Positions 27,430-37,066 of a stretch of DNA of 64,000 bases are shown here, one piece after another (positions within the stretch are counted from its first letter, which is position 1; each line of letters starts with the position of its first letter). The translations under genes and the position numbers were made by a program. This stretch comes from Pseudomonas sp. ICMP22404 (GTDB lineage Bacteria > Pseudomonadota > Gammaproteobacteria > Pseudomonadales > Pseudomonadaceae): the NCBI RefSeq assembly GCF_006227205.1, contig NZ_VCNG01000007.1, forward strand, positions 239,406 to 303,405, read 5' to 3'. The notes below the pieces were generated by a model that saw nothing but the letters and a program-made list of their open reading frames with translations, had not been told where the DNA came from and made no database searches.

Positions 27430-28854
27430 TCAATGTTTGAACATCACATGCCGCACCACCGTGTAGTCCTCCAGCCCATACATGGACATGTCCTTGCCAT
27501 ACCCGGAATGTTTCTGACCGCCATGGGGCATTTCGCTGACTAGCATGAAGTGGGTATTCACCCAGGTGCAGCCATATTGCAAGCGTGCCGACAGGCGATG
27601 GGCCCGGCCGACGTCTCGGGTCCATACCGATGAGGCCAGGCCATAGTCCGAATCGTTGGCCCAGTCCAGTACCTGCGCTTCATCGAGGAACGGGGTGACG
27701 GACACCACCGGGCCGAAGACCTCCCGGCGCACGATCTCATCGTCCTGCTGGGCATCGGCCAGTACCGTCGGTTCGAAGAAGAACCCGTTGCCGTCCACGG
27801 CCTTGCCACCGGTGATCAAACGGATATGTGGCTGGGCGATGGCGCGTTCGACGAGCCCGGCCACGCGGTCGCGATGCTGGGCGGTGATCAGCGGGCCCAT
27901 CTCGGTGTCCGGTGCGGTTTGCAGACCGTACTTGATACTGCCCACCGCGGCGCCGAGTTTTTCGACGAACTGCTCATAGATACCTCGCTGGGCATAGATG
28001 CGGCAGGCCGCAGTGCAATCCTGGCCGGCATTGTAGAAACCGAAGGTGCGGATGCCTTCCACGGCGGCGTCGATGTCGGCGTCGTCGAAGATGATCACCG
28101 GGGCCTTGCCGCCCAGTTCCATGTGGGTGCGTTTGACGCTGTCGGCGGTGCTGGAAATGATGTGCGAACCGGTGGCGATGGAGCCGGTCAGCGAAACCAT
28201 GCGCACTTTCGGGTGCGTGATCAGCGGCTGGCCGACGGTCTGCCCACGACCGAACACCACGTTGAGTACGCCCGCCGGGAAAATCTCCGAGGCCAGTTCC
28301 GCCAGACGCAGCGCCGTCAGGGGCGTCTGTTCCGACGGCTTGAGCACAACAGTATTGCCGGCGGCCAGGGCCGGGGCGATTTTCCAGGCAACCATCATCA
28401 GTGGATAGTTCCAGGGCGCGATGGAGGCAATGACGCCCACCGGGTCGCGACGGATCATCGAGGTATGCCCCGGCAGGTACTCGCCCCCCGCCGAGCCGTT
28501 CATGCAGCGACTGGCGCCGGCGAAGAAACGGAACACGTCGGCAATGGCCGGAATCTCGTCGTTCAGGGCGGCGCTCAGGGGTTTGCCGCAGTTGTCCGAT
28601 TCCAGCTTCGCCAGTTCTTCGCTATGGGCTTCAATGGCGTCGGCGAGTTTGAGCAATAGCAGGGAACGGTCCTTGGGGGGGACCTGCGACCAGGTGTCGA
28701 AGGCGTCATCGGCGGCGCGCACGGCGGCGTCGACCTGGGCTTCGCTGGCTTCGTTGATTTCCACCAGCACCCGACCCAGCGCCGGATTGAACACGGCCTG
28801 TCCGGGACCCTCGCCGTTCACCAGGCGACCGTTGATCAGCAGTTTGGTTTGCAT
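27430..28854 (-). CDS. patD: Gamma-aminobutyraldehyde dehydrogenase-like aldehyde dehydrogenase (PatD-1)
   Basis: 474 residues from the ATG at 28854, where AGAGGA is 8 bases away; the ATG at 28860 is too close to that site. NAD aldehyde dehydrogenase superfamily: [36 protein letters not shown] (general-base Glu) and [13 protein letters not shown] (nucleophilic Cys). Length equals E. coli PatD/YdcW. It oxidises 4-aminobutanal, formed from putrescine, to GABA. It is the last gene of the polyamine-type cluster, after a REPIN. Confidence 0.85.
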   Translation of the reverse strand: MQTKLLINGRLVNGEGPGQAVFNPALGRVLVEINEASEAQVDAAVRAADDAFDTWSQVPPKDRSLLLLKLADAIEAHSEELAKLESDNCGKPLSAALNDEIPAIADVFRFFAGASRCMNGSAGGEYLPGHTSMIRRDPVGVIASIAPWNYPLMMVAWKIAPALAAGNTVVLKPSEQTPLTALRLAELASEIFPAGVLNVVFGRGQTVGQPLITHPKVRMVSLTGSIATGSHIISSTADSVKRTHMELGGKAPVIIFDDADIDAAVEGIRTFGFYNAGQDCTAACRIYAQRGIYEQFVEKLGAAVGSIKYGLQTAPDTEMGPLITAQHRDRVAGLVERAIAQPHIRLITGGKAVDGNGFFFEPTVLADAQQDDEIVRREVFGPVVSVTPFLDEAQVLDWANDSDYGLASSVWTRDVGRAHRLSARLQYGCTWVNTHFMLVSEMPHGGQKHSGYGKDMSMYGLEDYTVVRHVMFKH

Positions 28855-28882
28855 GTCCATGTCCTCTCAAGTTGTTGTTTTT

Positions 28883-28972
28883 TGTGGGAGCGAGCCTGCT
28901 CGCGAAGGCGTTCCATCAGGCAACCCTTGCACTGACTGGACCACCGCTTTCGCGAGCAGGCTCGCTCCCACA
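28883..28972. repeat. REPIN, GAGCCTGCTC type, inside the polyamine gene cluster
   Basis: TGTGGGAGCGAGCCTGCTCG and inverted copy ending GGCTCGCTCCCACA. It separates the downstream permease stop and the aldehyde dehydrogenase start and may partly uncouple their expression. Confidence 0.9.
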
Positions 28973-28983
28973 TGGGGTCATCG

Positions 28984-29802
28984 CTATTTCCCCCCGCTCC
29001 CCGCCACGCTCTCACCCCCACGGGTCAGGTAATAGGCGCCCAGTATCGGCAGCATGGTCACCAGCATCACGAGCATGGCGACGACGTTGGTCACCGGCAC
29101 GTCGCGGGGGCGGCTGAGTTGGTTGAGCAGCCAGAGCGGCAGGGTACGTTCGTGGCCGGCAGTGAAGGTGGTGACAATGATTTCGTCGAACGACAGCGCG
29201 AACGCCAACATGCCGCCGGCCAGCAGTGCCGAGCCGAGATTGGGCAGGATGATGTAGCGGAAGGTCTGCCAACCATCGGCCCCCAGGTCCATCGAGGCCT
29301 CGATCAGGCTGTGGGAGGTGCGGCGCAGCCGGGCGATGACGTTGTTGTAGACGATCACCACACAGAAGGTCGCGTGACCGACGACGATGGTGAACATGCC
29401 CGGTTCGATTCCCAGGGTCTTGAACGTGGCCAGTAACGCAATACCGGTGATGATCCCTGGCAGGGCAATGGGCAGGATCAGCATCAGCGAGATGCCCTGC
29501 TTGCCGAAGAAGTCGCGGCGATACAGCGCTGCCGAGGCCAACGTGCCGAGCACCATGGCGATCAGTGTGGCGATGGTCGCGATCTGCAACGACAGCTTGA
29601 TCGCCTCCAGCACGTCCGGACGGGCGAAGGCCACGCTGAACCATTTCAGGGTCATGCCCTGGGGCGGGAAGCTGAACGCGGCATCCTCAGTATTGAAGGC
29701 ATAGAGGAAGATGATCAGGATCGGGAAGTGCAGGAACACCAGCCCGCCCCAAGCCGCGATGCGCAAACCCCATGAAGCCCGGGATGAAGAATCAGAGTGC
29801 AT
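28984..29802 (-). CDS. ABC transporter permease, PotC/YdcV type
   Basis: 272 residues, about six transmembrane helices. The binding-protein-dependent permease signature [20 protein letters not shown] (EAA loop) is present, and the N-terminal [12 protein letters not shown] segment is typical of PotC. It should form the translocation pore with the neighbouring PotB-like subunit, driven by the PotA-like ATPase. Its start overlaps the end of the upstream permease by 11 bp. Confidence 0.9.
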   Translation of the reverse strand: MHSDSSSRASWGLRIAAWGGLVFLHFPILIIFLYAFNTEDAAFSFPPQGMTLKWFSVAFARPDVLEAIKLSLQIATIATLIAMVLGTLASAALYRRDFFGKQGISLMLILPIALPGIITGIALLATFKTLGIEPGMFTIVVGHATFCVVIVYNNVIARLRRTSHSLIEASMDLGADGWQTFRYIILPNLGSALLAGGMLAFALSFDEIIVTTFTAGHERTLPLWLLNQLSRPRDVPVTNVVAMLVMLVTMLPILGAYYLTRGGESVAGSGGK

Positions 29803-30736
29803 CGAAAGCCCCCAGGCGCTTGACGATAGACAGGTAAATGGCGATCAGCACGATGGGCACCAGCGTGAAGGCGGCGGCCATGGGCATGTTGCCGATGGCG
29901 CCTTGCTGGGCGTAGACCATGCTGCCGACGAAGTAGCCCGGCGGGCCCACCAGCTGGGGCACGATGAAATCCCCCAGGGTCAGCGAGAACGTGAAGATCG
30001 AACCGGCGGCGATGCCCGGGACCGACAGCGGCAGGACCACTTGCATGAACGTCTGGCGTGGCTTGGCACCCAGGTCCGCCGAGGCTTGCAGCAGCGAGGG
30101 CGGTAGGCGCTCCAGGGACGCCTGGATCGGTAGGATCATGAACGGCAGCCAGATATAGACGAATACCAGGAAGCGTCCCAGGTGCGAAGTGGATAGCGTG
30201 CTGCCGCCGACGCCGGGGATTTCCAGCACGAACTGCAACACCGGCCCCAGGCCCAGGTGCTGGATGAACCACTGCGCCACGCCGCCCTTGGCCAGCAACA
30301 ATGTCCAGGCATAGGCCTTGACGATGTAGCTGGCCCACATGGGCAACATCACCGCGATGTAGAAAAACGCCTTGGTCTTGCCGCTGGTGTAGCGCGCCAT
30401 GTAATAGGCGATGGGAAACGCGACGACGGCGCTGGCGATGGACACCGCGATGGCCATGCTCACGGTGCGCAGGATGATGTCGAAGTTCGACGGTTGGAAC
30501 AGTGCCGCGAAATTCGCCAGGGTCAGGTCCGGCGTGACCGCCATGGTGAAATCGTCGAAGGTGTAGAAGCCTTGCCACAGCAAGGTCAGCAGCGAGCCCA
30601 GGTAGATCGCGCCGAACCAGATCAGCGGCGGTACCAGCAGCATCGACAGGTACAGGTTGGGCCGTCGGTACAGCAGGTTGGAAAACCGTCGCAGCGAACC
30701 CGGTGCAGGTGTCCGGGGGAGAGCCAGTGTATTCAT
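29792..30736 (-). CDS. ABC transporter permease, PotB/YdcU type
   Basis: 314 residues, six or seven helices. [19 protein letters not shown] begins the first helix, and the EAA loop is [22 protein letters not shown]. It is longer than its partner because of a cytoplasmic N-terminal extension. It starts 1 bp after the ATPase stop, indicating tight coupling. Confidence 0.9.
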   Translation of the reverse strand: MNTLALPRTPAPGSLRRFSNLLYRRPNLYLSMLLVPPLIWFGAIYLGSLLTLLWQGFYTFDDFTMAVTPDLTLANFAALFQPSNFDIILRTVSMAIAVSIASAVVAFPIAYYMARYTSGKTKAFFYIAVMLPMWASYIVKAYAWTLLLAKGGVAQWFIQHLGLGPVLQFVLEIPGVGGSTLSTSHLGRFLVFVYIWLPFMILPIQASLERLPPSLLQASADLGAKPRQTFMQVVLPLSVPGIAAGSIFTFSLTLGDFIVPQLVGPPGYFVGSMVYAQQGAIGNMPMAAAFTLVPIVLIAIYLSIVKRLGAFDAL

Positions 30737-30737
30737 C

Positions 30738-31775
30738 TCAGGCCTCGCCGCCGACAGTGTCGTGCAGGGTAATCATCGCCTCGCGGGCCCAGCGGACCCT
30801 GAGCTGCTGGCCGGTCTGGTGCTGAGCGCTGCTGTCGGCCCACTGAGTGTTGGCCTGACTGAGGTTCAGGATCTGGCCGTTTTCCAGCTTCAGCTCGTAG
30901 CGGGTGGCGCTGCCCTGGTATTGAATGTCGTGAAGCCGCCCTTGGACTTCGATCTCATTGCCGCTCAACGGGCCCTCGGCGAAACGCACGTGTTCCGGGC
31001 GGATCGAAAACGGCTGTGGATAACCGCTCAGCTGTCGTGCCAGTTCACCACGAATCACGTTGGAGGTGCCGACGAATTCCGCGACGAAGGTGGTCGCCGG
31101 TTTCATGTACAGGTTGCGCGGCGTATCCACCTGTTCGATGCGGCCCTTGTTGAACACCGCCACCCGGTCGGACATCGACAAGGCCTCGGTCTGGTCATGG
31201 GTGACGAAAATGAAGGTGATGCCCAACTGGCGCTGCAGTTTCTTCAATTCGCCTTGCATCTGTTCGCGCAGCTTCAGGTCGAGGGCGCCAAGGGGTTCGT
31301 CCAGTAGCAAGACCCGCGGGCGATTGACCAGCGCACGGGCCAGGGCGACGCGCTGGCGTTGGCCGCCGGAGAGCTGCACCGGTTTGCGTTCGCCATAGCC
31401 GCCCAGGGCCACCATCTCCAGCGCTTCGTCGGCACGTTTGATTCGCTCGGCCTTGGCGACGCCTTTGACTTTCAAGCCGTAGGCCACGTTGTCGCGTACG
31501 TTCATGTGGGGAAAGAGGGCGTAATCCTGGAACACCGTGTTGACGTCCCGTTGATAGGGCGGCAGCCCGGCGGCCTCCTCGCCATGGATGCGGATGGAAC
31601 CGGCGCTCGGCTGTTCGAAACCGGCAATCAGCCGCAGGCAGGTGGTCTTGCCCGACCCGGAGGGGCCCAGCATGGAAAAGAACTCGCCGTCCTCGATGTC
31701 GATGGAGACCCGGTCAACGGCCTTCACCTCGCCGAATTGACGGGAAACCTGGGTGAACTGGACTGCGAGTGTCAT
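30738..31775 (-). CDS. ABC transporter ATP-binding protein, PotA/YdcT type
   Basis: 345 residues from ATG 31775 (MTLAVQFTQVSRQFGEVKAVD); the in-frame ATG at 31805 lies in the repeat flank and is less likely. Walker A GPSGSGKTT, Q-loop, signature LSGGQRQRVALARAL, Walker B VLLLDEPLGALD and H-loop FVTHDQTEAL are intact. A C-terminal TOBE domain follows (SIRPEHVRF). It powers uptake through the two adjacent permeases. Confidence 0.93.
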   Translation of the reverse strand: MTLAVQFTQVSRQFGEVKAVDRVSIDIEDGEFFSMLGPSGSGKTTCLRLIAGFEQPSAGSIRIHGEEAAGLPPYQRDVNTVFQDYALFPHMNVRDNVAYGLKVKGVAKAERIKRADEALEMVALGGYGERKPVQLSGGQRQRVALARALVNRPRVLLLDEPLGALDLKLREQMQGELKKLQRQLGITFIFVTHDQTEALSMSDRVAVFNKGRIEQVDTPRNLYMKPATTFVAEFVGTSNVIRGELARQLSGYPQPFSIRPEHVRFAEGPLSGNEIEVQGRLHDIQYQGSATRYELKLENGQILNLSQANTQWADSSAQHQTGQQLRVRWAREAMITLHDTVGGEA

Positions 31776-31821
31776 GGGGCGGTGCTCCATAAAGCGGTGC
31801 GGCATGAAATTTCAATGATGG

Positions 31822-31977
31822 GAACACTGTCCTGTGGCGAGGGGATTCATCCCCGCTGGGCTGCGAAGCAGCCCCTGAATCCCACCAACTCGGTTTGTCA
31901 GGTGAATTCAGTAGACTGCTTTGGGGCTGCTTCGCAGCCCAACGGGGATGAATCCCCTCGCCACAAAGGCAGTGTTC
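31822..31977. repeat. Long palindromic repeat (TGTGGCGAGGGGATT family)
   Basis: TGTGGCGAGGGGATTCATCC-CCGCTGGGCTGC at the left is mirrored by GCAGCCCAACGGGG-ATGAATCCCCTCGCCACA at the right. The symmetry extends outward through GAACACTG (31822-31829) and CAGTGTTC (31970-31977). It lies between the ATPase and binding-protein genes of one transporter, where a strong hairpin could lower downstream expression. Related copies are at 45485 and 49282. Confidence 0.88.
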
Positions 31978-32006
31978 ATCGCCACTTTCGTGGCGAGAGA
32001 CTGACC

Positions 32007-33158
32007 TTACCGCCCGCCCATGATCGCGATGTAATCCTGGGTCCAGCGGCTGTACGGCACGAACTTGCCGCCCTCGGCCTGTGGGGTTTTCCAGAAGGCG
32101 ATCTTGTCGAACTGGTCGAAGCCGTTGGTCTTGCACCCTTCGGCCCCCAGCAGCTCGCTGCCCTGGCACGCCGCAGGCACTGCCGGCAAGGAGCCGAACC
32201 ATGCTGCCACGTCACCCTGGACCTTCGGTTGCAACGACCAGTCCATCCATTTATAGGCGCAGTTGGGGTGCTTGGCTTCGGCGTGGAGCATGGTGGTGTC
32301 CGCCCAGCCGGTGGCGCCTTCTTTCGGAATGGTCGAGGCGATCGGTTGTTTTTCGTTGATCAGGCCATTGACCTGGTACGGCCAGGCCCCGGAGGCCACC
32401 ACGCCTTCGTTTTTGAAGTCACTCATCTGCACGGTGGTGTCATGCCAGTAGCGATGGATCAACGGTTGCTGGGCCCGCAACAGCTCCAGCACGGCCTTGT
32501 ACTGGGCTTCGTCGAGTTGATACGGATCCTTGATGCCCAGCTCGGGCTTGGCGGTCTTGAGGTACAGCGCCGCATCAGCGATGTAGATCGGCCCGTCGTA
32601 GGCCTGCACGCGGCCCTTGTTCGGCTTGCCATCGGGCAGGGCCTGGGCGCTGAACAACACGCTCCAACTGGTGGGGGCCTGCTTGAATACGTTGGTGTTG
32701 TACATCAACACGTTCGGTCCCCACTGATATGGCGTGCCGTAGGTCTGCTGGTTGACCACGTACCACGGCGCGTCCTTGAGGCGCGGATCGAGGTTCTTCC
32801 AATTGGGGATCAATGCAGTGTTGATCGGTTGCACCCGCTTGCCGGCGATCAGTCGCAACGAAGCATCGCCCGAGGCCGTGACCAGGTCGTAGCCACCCTT
32901 GCTCATCAGGCTGACCATTTCGTCGGAGGTCGCGGCGGTTTTCACATTGACCTTGCAGCCGGTTTCCTTCTCGAAACCGGTCACCCAATCGTAGGCCTTG
33001 TCGCTTTCGCCTCGTTCGATGTAACCCGGCCAGGCCACGATATCCAACTGGCCTTCGCCCTTGCCAACGGTCTTGAGCGGTTCGGCGGCCTGGACGCTGA
33101 GGCTGGTCAGCAGCGCCAGGGTGATTGCACTGAGCAATACGGTGTTGTGCGCGTACAT
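32007..33158 (-). CDS. ABC transporter substrate-binding protein, PotD/YdcS type
   Basis: 383 residues with a signal peptide cut near residue 24 (VQA/AE). Spermidine/putrescine-binding-like features: LDIVAWPGYIERG, GYDLVTASGDASLRLI, WGPNVLMYNTNVF and ASGAWPYQVNG. A pair of cysteines near the C-terminus (ACQGSE, GCKTNG) may form a disulfide. The protein resembles E. coli YdcS. Polyamine is the most likely ligand given the flanking PatD-like enzymes; this is inference. Confidence 0.88.
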   Translation of the reverse strand: MYAHNTVLLSAITLALLTSLSVQAAEPLKTVGKGEGQLDIVAWPGYIERGESDKAYDWVTGFEKETGCKVNVKTAATSDEMVSLMSKGGYDLVTASGDASLRLIAGKRVQPINTALIPNWKNLDPRLKDAPWYVVNQQTYGTPYQWGPNVLMYNTNVFKQAPTSWSVLFSAQALPDGKPNKGRVQAYDGPIYIADAALYLKTAKPELGIKDPYQLDEAQYKAVLELLRAQQPLIHRYWHDTTVQMSDFKNEGVVASGAWPYQVNGLINEKQPIASTIPKEGATGWADTTMLHAEAKHPNCAYKWMDWSLQPKVQGDVAAWFGSLPAVPAACQGSELLGAEGCKTNGFDQFDKIAFWKTPQAEGGKFVPYSRWTQDYIAIMGGR

Positions 33159-33243
33159 GGGAATCCCTCTTGCTTTAATTATGGTCGGGGCAGTTTTTCA
33201 ATGGTGAAGCGCCATGGATGGCCTGTTATCAGCGTAGTGCTGT

Positions 33244-34701
33244 TTATAGATGCTGGCCGTGACGGGCCATGATGTGGCGTACCACGCTGTAGTCCTGGAG
33301 CGAGTCACTGGACAGGTCCTTCCCATAGCCCGAGCGCTTCAGGCCGCCGTGGGGCATTTCGCTGACCAGCATGAAGTGGCTGTTGATCCAGGTGCAGCCG
33401 TATTGCAGGCGCGCCGCCACCTGCATCGCCTTGTCCAGGTTCTGGGTCCATACCGAGGATGCCAGGCCGTATTCGGAATCGTTGGCCCAATCCACCGCCT
33501 GGCTGAGTTCGTCGAAGCGGGTCACGGTGACCACCGGGCCGAACACTTCGCGCTGGACGATTTCATCGCTTTGCTTGCAGCCGGCCAGCAAGGTCGGTTG
33601 GTAATAGAAGCCGGCACCGGAATGCACCGCCGCGCCGGTGATGCGTTCGATGTGCGGTTGGCCGAGGGCGCGTTCGACGAAACTGGCGACGCGGTCGCGC
33701 TGGCGGGTGCTGATCAACGGGCCGATTTCGTTGTCGGCGTCGCGTTTGCCGGCAAAACGCAGGCTGCTGACTGCCGTACCGAGTTCGGCCACCAGCCGGT
33801 CGTGAATGGCGCCCTGGGCGTAGATCCGGCAGGCCGCGGTGCAATCCTGGCCGGCGTTGTAATAGCCGTAGGTGCGCACGCCATCGACCACCGCCTGGAT
33901 GTCGGCGTCGTTGCAGACGATCACCGGGGCCTTGCCTCCCAGCTCCAGATGCGTGCGCTTGAGGGTTTTCGCCGCAGCCTGGAGGATTTTCTGGCCGGTG
34001 ACGATATCGCCGGTCAGCGAGACCATGCGCACCTTGGGATGGCTGACCAGATGGCTGCCGACCCCTTCGCCGCCTCCGCAGATGACGTTGATGACACCCC
34101 GGGGCAGGATCTCGGCCAGCAGCGGCGCCAGGGCGAGGATGGACAGCGGCGTGTGTTCCGAGGGCTTGAACACCAGGGTATTGCCAGCGGCCAGGGCCGG
34201 GGCGATTTTCCAGGCGGCCATCATGATCGGGTAATTCCACGGGGCGATGGACGCGACCACGCCGATAGGGTCGCGACGCACCATGCTGGTGTAGCCGGGC
34301 AGGTACTCACCGCTGAGCTGGCCGGTCTGGCAGCGCACGGCGCCGGCGAAGAAACGGAAAACATCCACTGTGGCACTGAGGTCGTCCTGCCGCGCCAGGT
34401 GCAATGGCTTGCCGCAGTTCAGCGATTCGAGACGGGCCAGGTGATCGGCATGCTTTTCGACGGCGCCGGCGATCTCCAGCAGCAGGTTCGAGCGTTGTTG
34501 CGGGGTGGTGCGCGACCATCCGTCGAAGGCGTGGTGGGCGGCCAGGATCGCTGCCTCGACCTGCTCGATGCTGGCCTCGGCGATATGGGCCAGTACCTCG
34601 CCGGTGGCCGGGTTGAGGATTGGCTCGACAAATCCCTCGCCGGAGACAAGCTCCCCATCGATCAGCAACGCGGTGCACAGTGGAGTTTGCGTGCCAGCCA
34701 T
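33244..34701 (-). CDS. Gamma-aminobutyraldehyde dehydrogenase-like aldehyde dehydrogenase (PatD-2)
   Basis: 485 residues. Same family as the enzyme at 27430-28854 and similar throughout: [31 protein letters not shown] (Glu), [13 protein letters not shown] (Cys) and [12 protein letters not shown]. It has a longer N-terminus ([19 protein letters not shown]) and a different C-terminal tail. The two paralogues bracket the transporter genes. One may favour a different aminoaldehyde; sequence alone does not tell. The binding-protein gene starts 85 bp downstream. Confidence 0.85.
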   Translation of the reverse strand: MAGTQTPLCTALLIDGELVSGEGFVEPILNPATGEVLAHIAEASIEQVEAAILAAHHAFDGWSRTTPQQRSNLLLEIAGAVEKHADHLARLESLNCGKPLHLARQDDLSATVDVFRFFAGAVRCQTGQLSGEYLPGYTSMVRRDPIGVVASIAPWNYPIMMAAWKIAPALAAGNTLVFKPSEHTPLSILALAPLLAEILPRGVINVICGGGEGVGSHLVSHPKVRMVSLTGDIVTGQKILQAAAKTLKRTHLELGGKAPVIVCNDADIQAVVDGVRTYGYYNAGQDCTAACRIYAQGAIHDRLVAELGTAVSSLRFAGKRDADNEIGPLISTRQRDRVASFVERALGQPHIERITGAAVHSGAGFYYQPTLLAGCKQSDEIVQREVFGPVVTVTRFDELSQAVDWANDSEYGLASSVWTQNLDKAMQVAARLQYGCTWINSHFMLVSEMPHGGLKRSGYGKDLSSDSLQDYSVVRHIMARHGQHL

Positions 34702-34737
34702 GTCCGATTTCTCTTTTTATCGGTTGAAACACAGAAC

Positions 34738-34828
34738 CTGTGGGAGCGAGCCTGCTCGCGATGGCGGTCTATCTGTCGACAGCGGCTTTAATGACACTCC
34801 GCCATCTCGAGCAGGCTCGCTCCCACAG
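34738..34828. repeat. REPIN, GAGCCTGCTC type
   Basis: CTGTGGGAGCGAGCCTGCTC and inverted copy ending CGCTCCCACAG. The right arm reads ATCTCGAGC where ATCGCGAGC is usual. It lies between the LysR gene and PatD-2; nothing else is seen in 34702-34903. Confidence 0.9.
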
Positions 34829-34903
34829 GGATCGTGGTGATGCCGCAAGACTAGTGCGCGGCCTCCGGGTCGACAAATTCTAAATACTCAAGTCTGCATT
34901 CGA

Positions 34904-35818
34904 TTAAATAGATGGCTTGCGTCCGCCCTGGGGTTGCTCCCGGGCGACGGTCAGGAATGGATCGACCAGCGCCGGTCGTGACGTGCCGCGGCGCCAGGCC
35001 AGCCCGACGTCGAGGGTCTGGTTGAGGTCGGCGATCGGACGCGCTTCGATGATGTCGCCCTCCAGTGACCAAGGGCGGTACGTCATGTCCGGTTGGATCG
35101 ACACCCCCAGTCCCGCCGCTACCAGGCTGCGTACCGCTTCGGTCGAGGCGGTGCGCAACGTGATCTTCGGTTGCAGGCCTGCGCCACGCCACAGGCGCTG
35201 GGCGTTGCGCTCCATCTCATCGACGTTCAGTTGGATCAACGGCTCGCAGGCGACATCCGTCAAGTTGATGCTGTCATGCTCCAGCAGCGGGTGCTGCGCC
35301 GGTAGCCACAAGCGGTGCGGAGAGTGGGTCAGTACTTCGGTCTGCAAGGCATGGCGGTCTTCGAGGTTGGACAGGATGAGCACGCCGACGTCGATTTCAC
35401 CGCTGACCAGCAGATGTTCGATATAGGGCCGTTCGTCTTCCATCACGCGGATCACCACATTCGGGTAGGCACGTTGGAAGCGGGTCAGCAGATCGGCCAG
35501 GTAATAGCCGGCGACCAGGCTGGTCACTCCGACGGTCAGATGGCCGGCTACCTGGTCGGTGCTTTGCTGCAGGCTGCGCTTGGCGTTGTCGACGGTGGCG
35601 AGGATCAGGTGGGCCTGGCGCAGGAACTGATGCCCTTGATGGGTCAGGGTCATGCCCTTGGCATGGCGGTTGAACAGGCTGACACCGATCTCCTGTTCCA
35701 GTTGCTGGATGGCCAGGGTCAGGGTGGACTGGGAAATGAACGCGGCTTGCGCAGCGGCGGAAATCGAGCCGGTCTCGGCTACGGCGATGAAATGGCGGAT
35801 CTGACGCAGGGTCATCAT
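34904..35818 (-). CDS. LysR-family transcriptional regulator
   Basis: 304 residues (303 if the second of the two adjacent ATGs is used). The N-terminal winged HTH is textbook: MTLRQIRHFIAVAETGSISA, then SQSTLTLAIQQLEQEIG and LFNRHAKG. A two-lobed effector domain follows (HLTVGVTSLVAGYYLADLL). It sits directly upstream of, and in the same direction as, the polyamine-type genes, so it is the obvious candidate local regulator. E. coli uses a GntR/MocR protein (YdcR) at the equivalent locus. Confidence 0.9.
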   Translation of the reverse strand: MMTLRQIRHFIAVAETGSISAAAQAAFISQSTLTLAIQQLEQEIGVSLFNRHAKGMTLTHQGHQFLRQAHLILATVDNAKRSLQQSTDQVAGHLTVGVTSLVAGYYLADLLTRFQRAYPNVVIRVMEDERPYIEHLLVSGEIDVGVLILSNLEDRHALQTEVLTHSPHRLWLPAQHPLLEHDSINLTDVACEPLIQLNVDEMERNAQRLWRGAGLQPKITLRTASTEAVRSLVAAGLGVSIQPDMTYRPWSLEGDIIEARPIADLNQTLDVGLAWRRGTSRPALVDPFLTVAREQPQGGRKPSI

Positions 35819-36004
35819 GGGCGAATACCCGGTGGGCTGTTTTTATCGATGTTCTGCAGTGTATATCGTTTTTTCTGAAGGGTTGCCGAAGCGCTCTGAG
35901 AGGCGAGCAACATCTCGAAGCACTCTCGCCGCCGACTTCGGGCACTTTCGATTTAGGCTGGTGGCCTTGCGAATCCGGTTACCCGAACACGTGGAGGCAG
36001 CGAA

Positions 36005-36724
36005 ATGAACACCCGTGGACTACTCGATCAGTTACTCAGGTCCGGCCAGGACCTGTTGCAGAACAAGGCGGGCGGCGCGCAGAACAAGCCGGCCGGTGGG
36101 CTTGGTGACCTGCTGGGGGGCAAGGCCGGGTCGGGCGGGCTTGGCGGCCTCCTTTCCGGTGCCGGCGGCGGTGCATTGGCGGCGGGTGCCATGGGGTTGC
36201 TGCTGGGTAACAAGCGAGTCCGCAAGACCGGCGGCAAGGTTGCGCTCTACGGCGGTCTCGCCGCGCTGGGCGTGATCGCATACAAGGCCTACGGCAACTG
36301 GCAGGCACAGCAGGGCCGCGCGCCGCAAACGGAACCCCAGACCCTGGACCGCATCCCTCCGGCACAGGTCGAGCAACACAGCCAGGCCATCCTCAAGGCT
36401 TTGGTGGCGGCGGCCAAGGCCGACGGTCATGTGGATGAGCGTGAGCGGCAGTTGATCGAAGGCGAATTCACCAAGCTCGACAGTGACCAGGAACTGCGGC
36501 ACTGGCTGCATGCCGAGCTCAACAAGCCCCTGGACCCCACCGACGTCGCCCGCGCCGCCGGCACCCCGGAAATGGCCGCGGAAATGTACATCGCCAGTGT
36601 GATGCTGGTGGACGAAGAGAACTTCATGGAAAAGTCCTACCTCGATGAGCTGGCGCGGCAGCTCAAGCTGGAGCCTGGGTTGAAGGTCGAGCTGGAGAAT
36701 CAGGTGCGACGGGCTGCCTTGTAG
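36005..36724 (+). CDS. DUF533 (YebE-like, TerB-fold) membrane protein
   Basis: 239 residues. A glycine-rich N-terminal region (LGDLLGGKAGSGGLGGLLSG) is followed by a short hydrophobic segment (GGKVALYGGLAALGVIAYKAYG) and a C-terminal TerB-like helical domain (ALVAAAKADGHVDERERQLIEGEF) with acidic metal-binding-type residues. This is the E. coli YebE architecture. Function unknown; probably an inner-membrane-anchored stress protein. GTGGAGGCAGCGAA precedes the ATG. Confidence 0.85.
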   Translation: MNTRGLLDQLLRSGQDLLQNKAGGAQNKPAGGLGDLLGGKAGSGGLGGLLSGAGGGALAAGAMGLLLGNKRVRKTGGKVALYGGLAALGVIAYKAYGNWQAQQGRAPQTEPQTLDRIPPAQVEQHSQAILKALVAAAKADGHVDERERQLIEGEFTKLDSDQELRHWLHAELNKPLDPTDVARAAGTPEMAAEMYIASVMLVDEENFMEKSYLDELARQLKLEPGLKVELENQVRRAAL

Positions 36725-36749
36725 ATAACGCCTGACAAACACCATTCTC

Positions 36750-36881
36750 CTGTGGGAGCGCAAACCTGTGGGAGCAAAGCTTGCTCGCGATAACGACAGA
36801 ACAGTCAACATTGCTGCTGACTGACTTACCGCAATCGCGAGCAAGCTTTGCTCCCACAGGTTTCAAGCTTTGCTCCCACAG
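36750..36881. repeat. Nested REPIN, GCAAAGC type
   Basis: A REPIN core CTGTGGGAGCAAAGCTTGCT with its inverted copy is flanked on both sides by additional partial copies (TGTGGGAGCGCAAAC at the left, AGCTTTGCTCCCACAGG at the right), as if one element inserted into or duplicated within another. Confidence 0.85.
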
Positions 36882-36907
36882 GTTTGTGGCTTAACTGACT
36901 GGCATCA

Positions 36908-36989
36908 GGGCTTGCCCGCGATGGCGGCGGCACATTCAATACAGGTGCACGCTGACCCACCGCTTTCGCGAGCAAGCCCGCTTCCACAG
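36908..36989. repeat. Degenerate REPIN upstream of wspA
   Basis: GGGCTTGCCCGCGATGGCGG and the inverted TCGCGAGCAAGCCCGCTTCC define a second, diverged REPIN 78 bp before wspA. The 36725-37066 spacer holds only these elements and the wspA promoter. Confidence 0.75.
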
Positions 36990-37026
36990 TGGTGGCATCC
37001 AACATCAGCACACCACGCCCCTCGGC

Positions 37027-37032
37027 TATACT
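37027..37032 (+). promoter_or_regulatory. Possible -10 element of the wsp operon
   Basis: TATACT lies 35 bp before the wspA GTG and after the repeats. No convincing -35 is seen 17 bp upstream. Confidence 0.35.
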
Positions 37033-37066
37033 CCCCAGCATTTCGAAGTCTCCCCGAGGTTTTACT

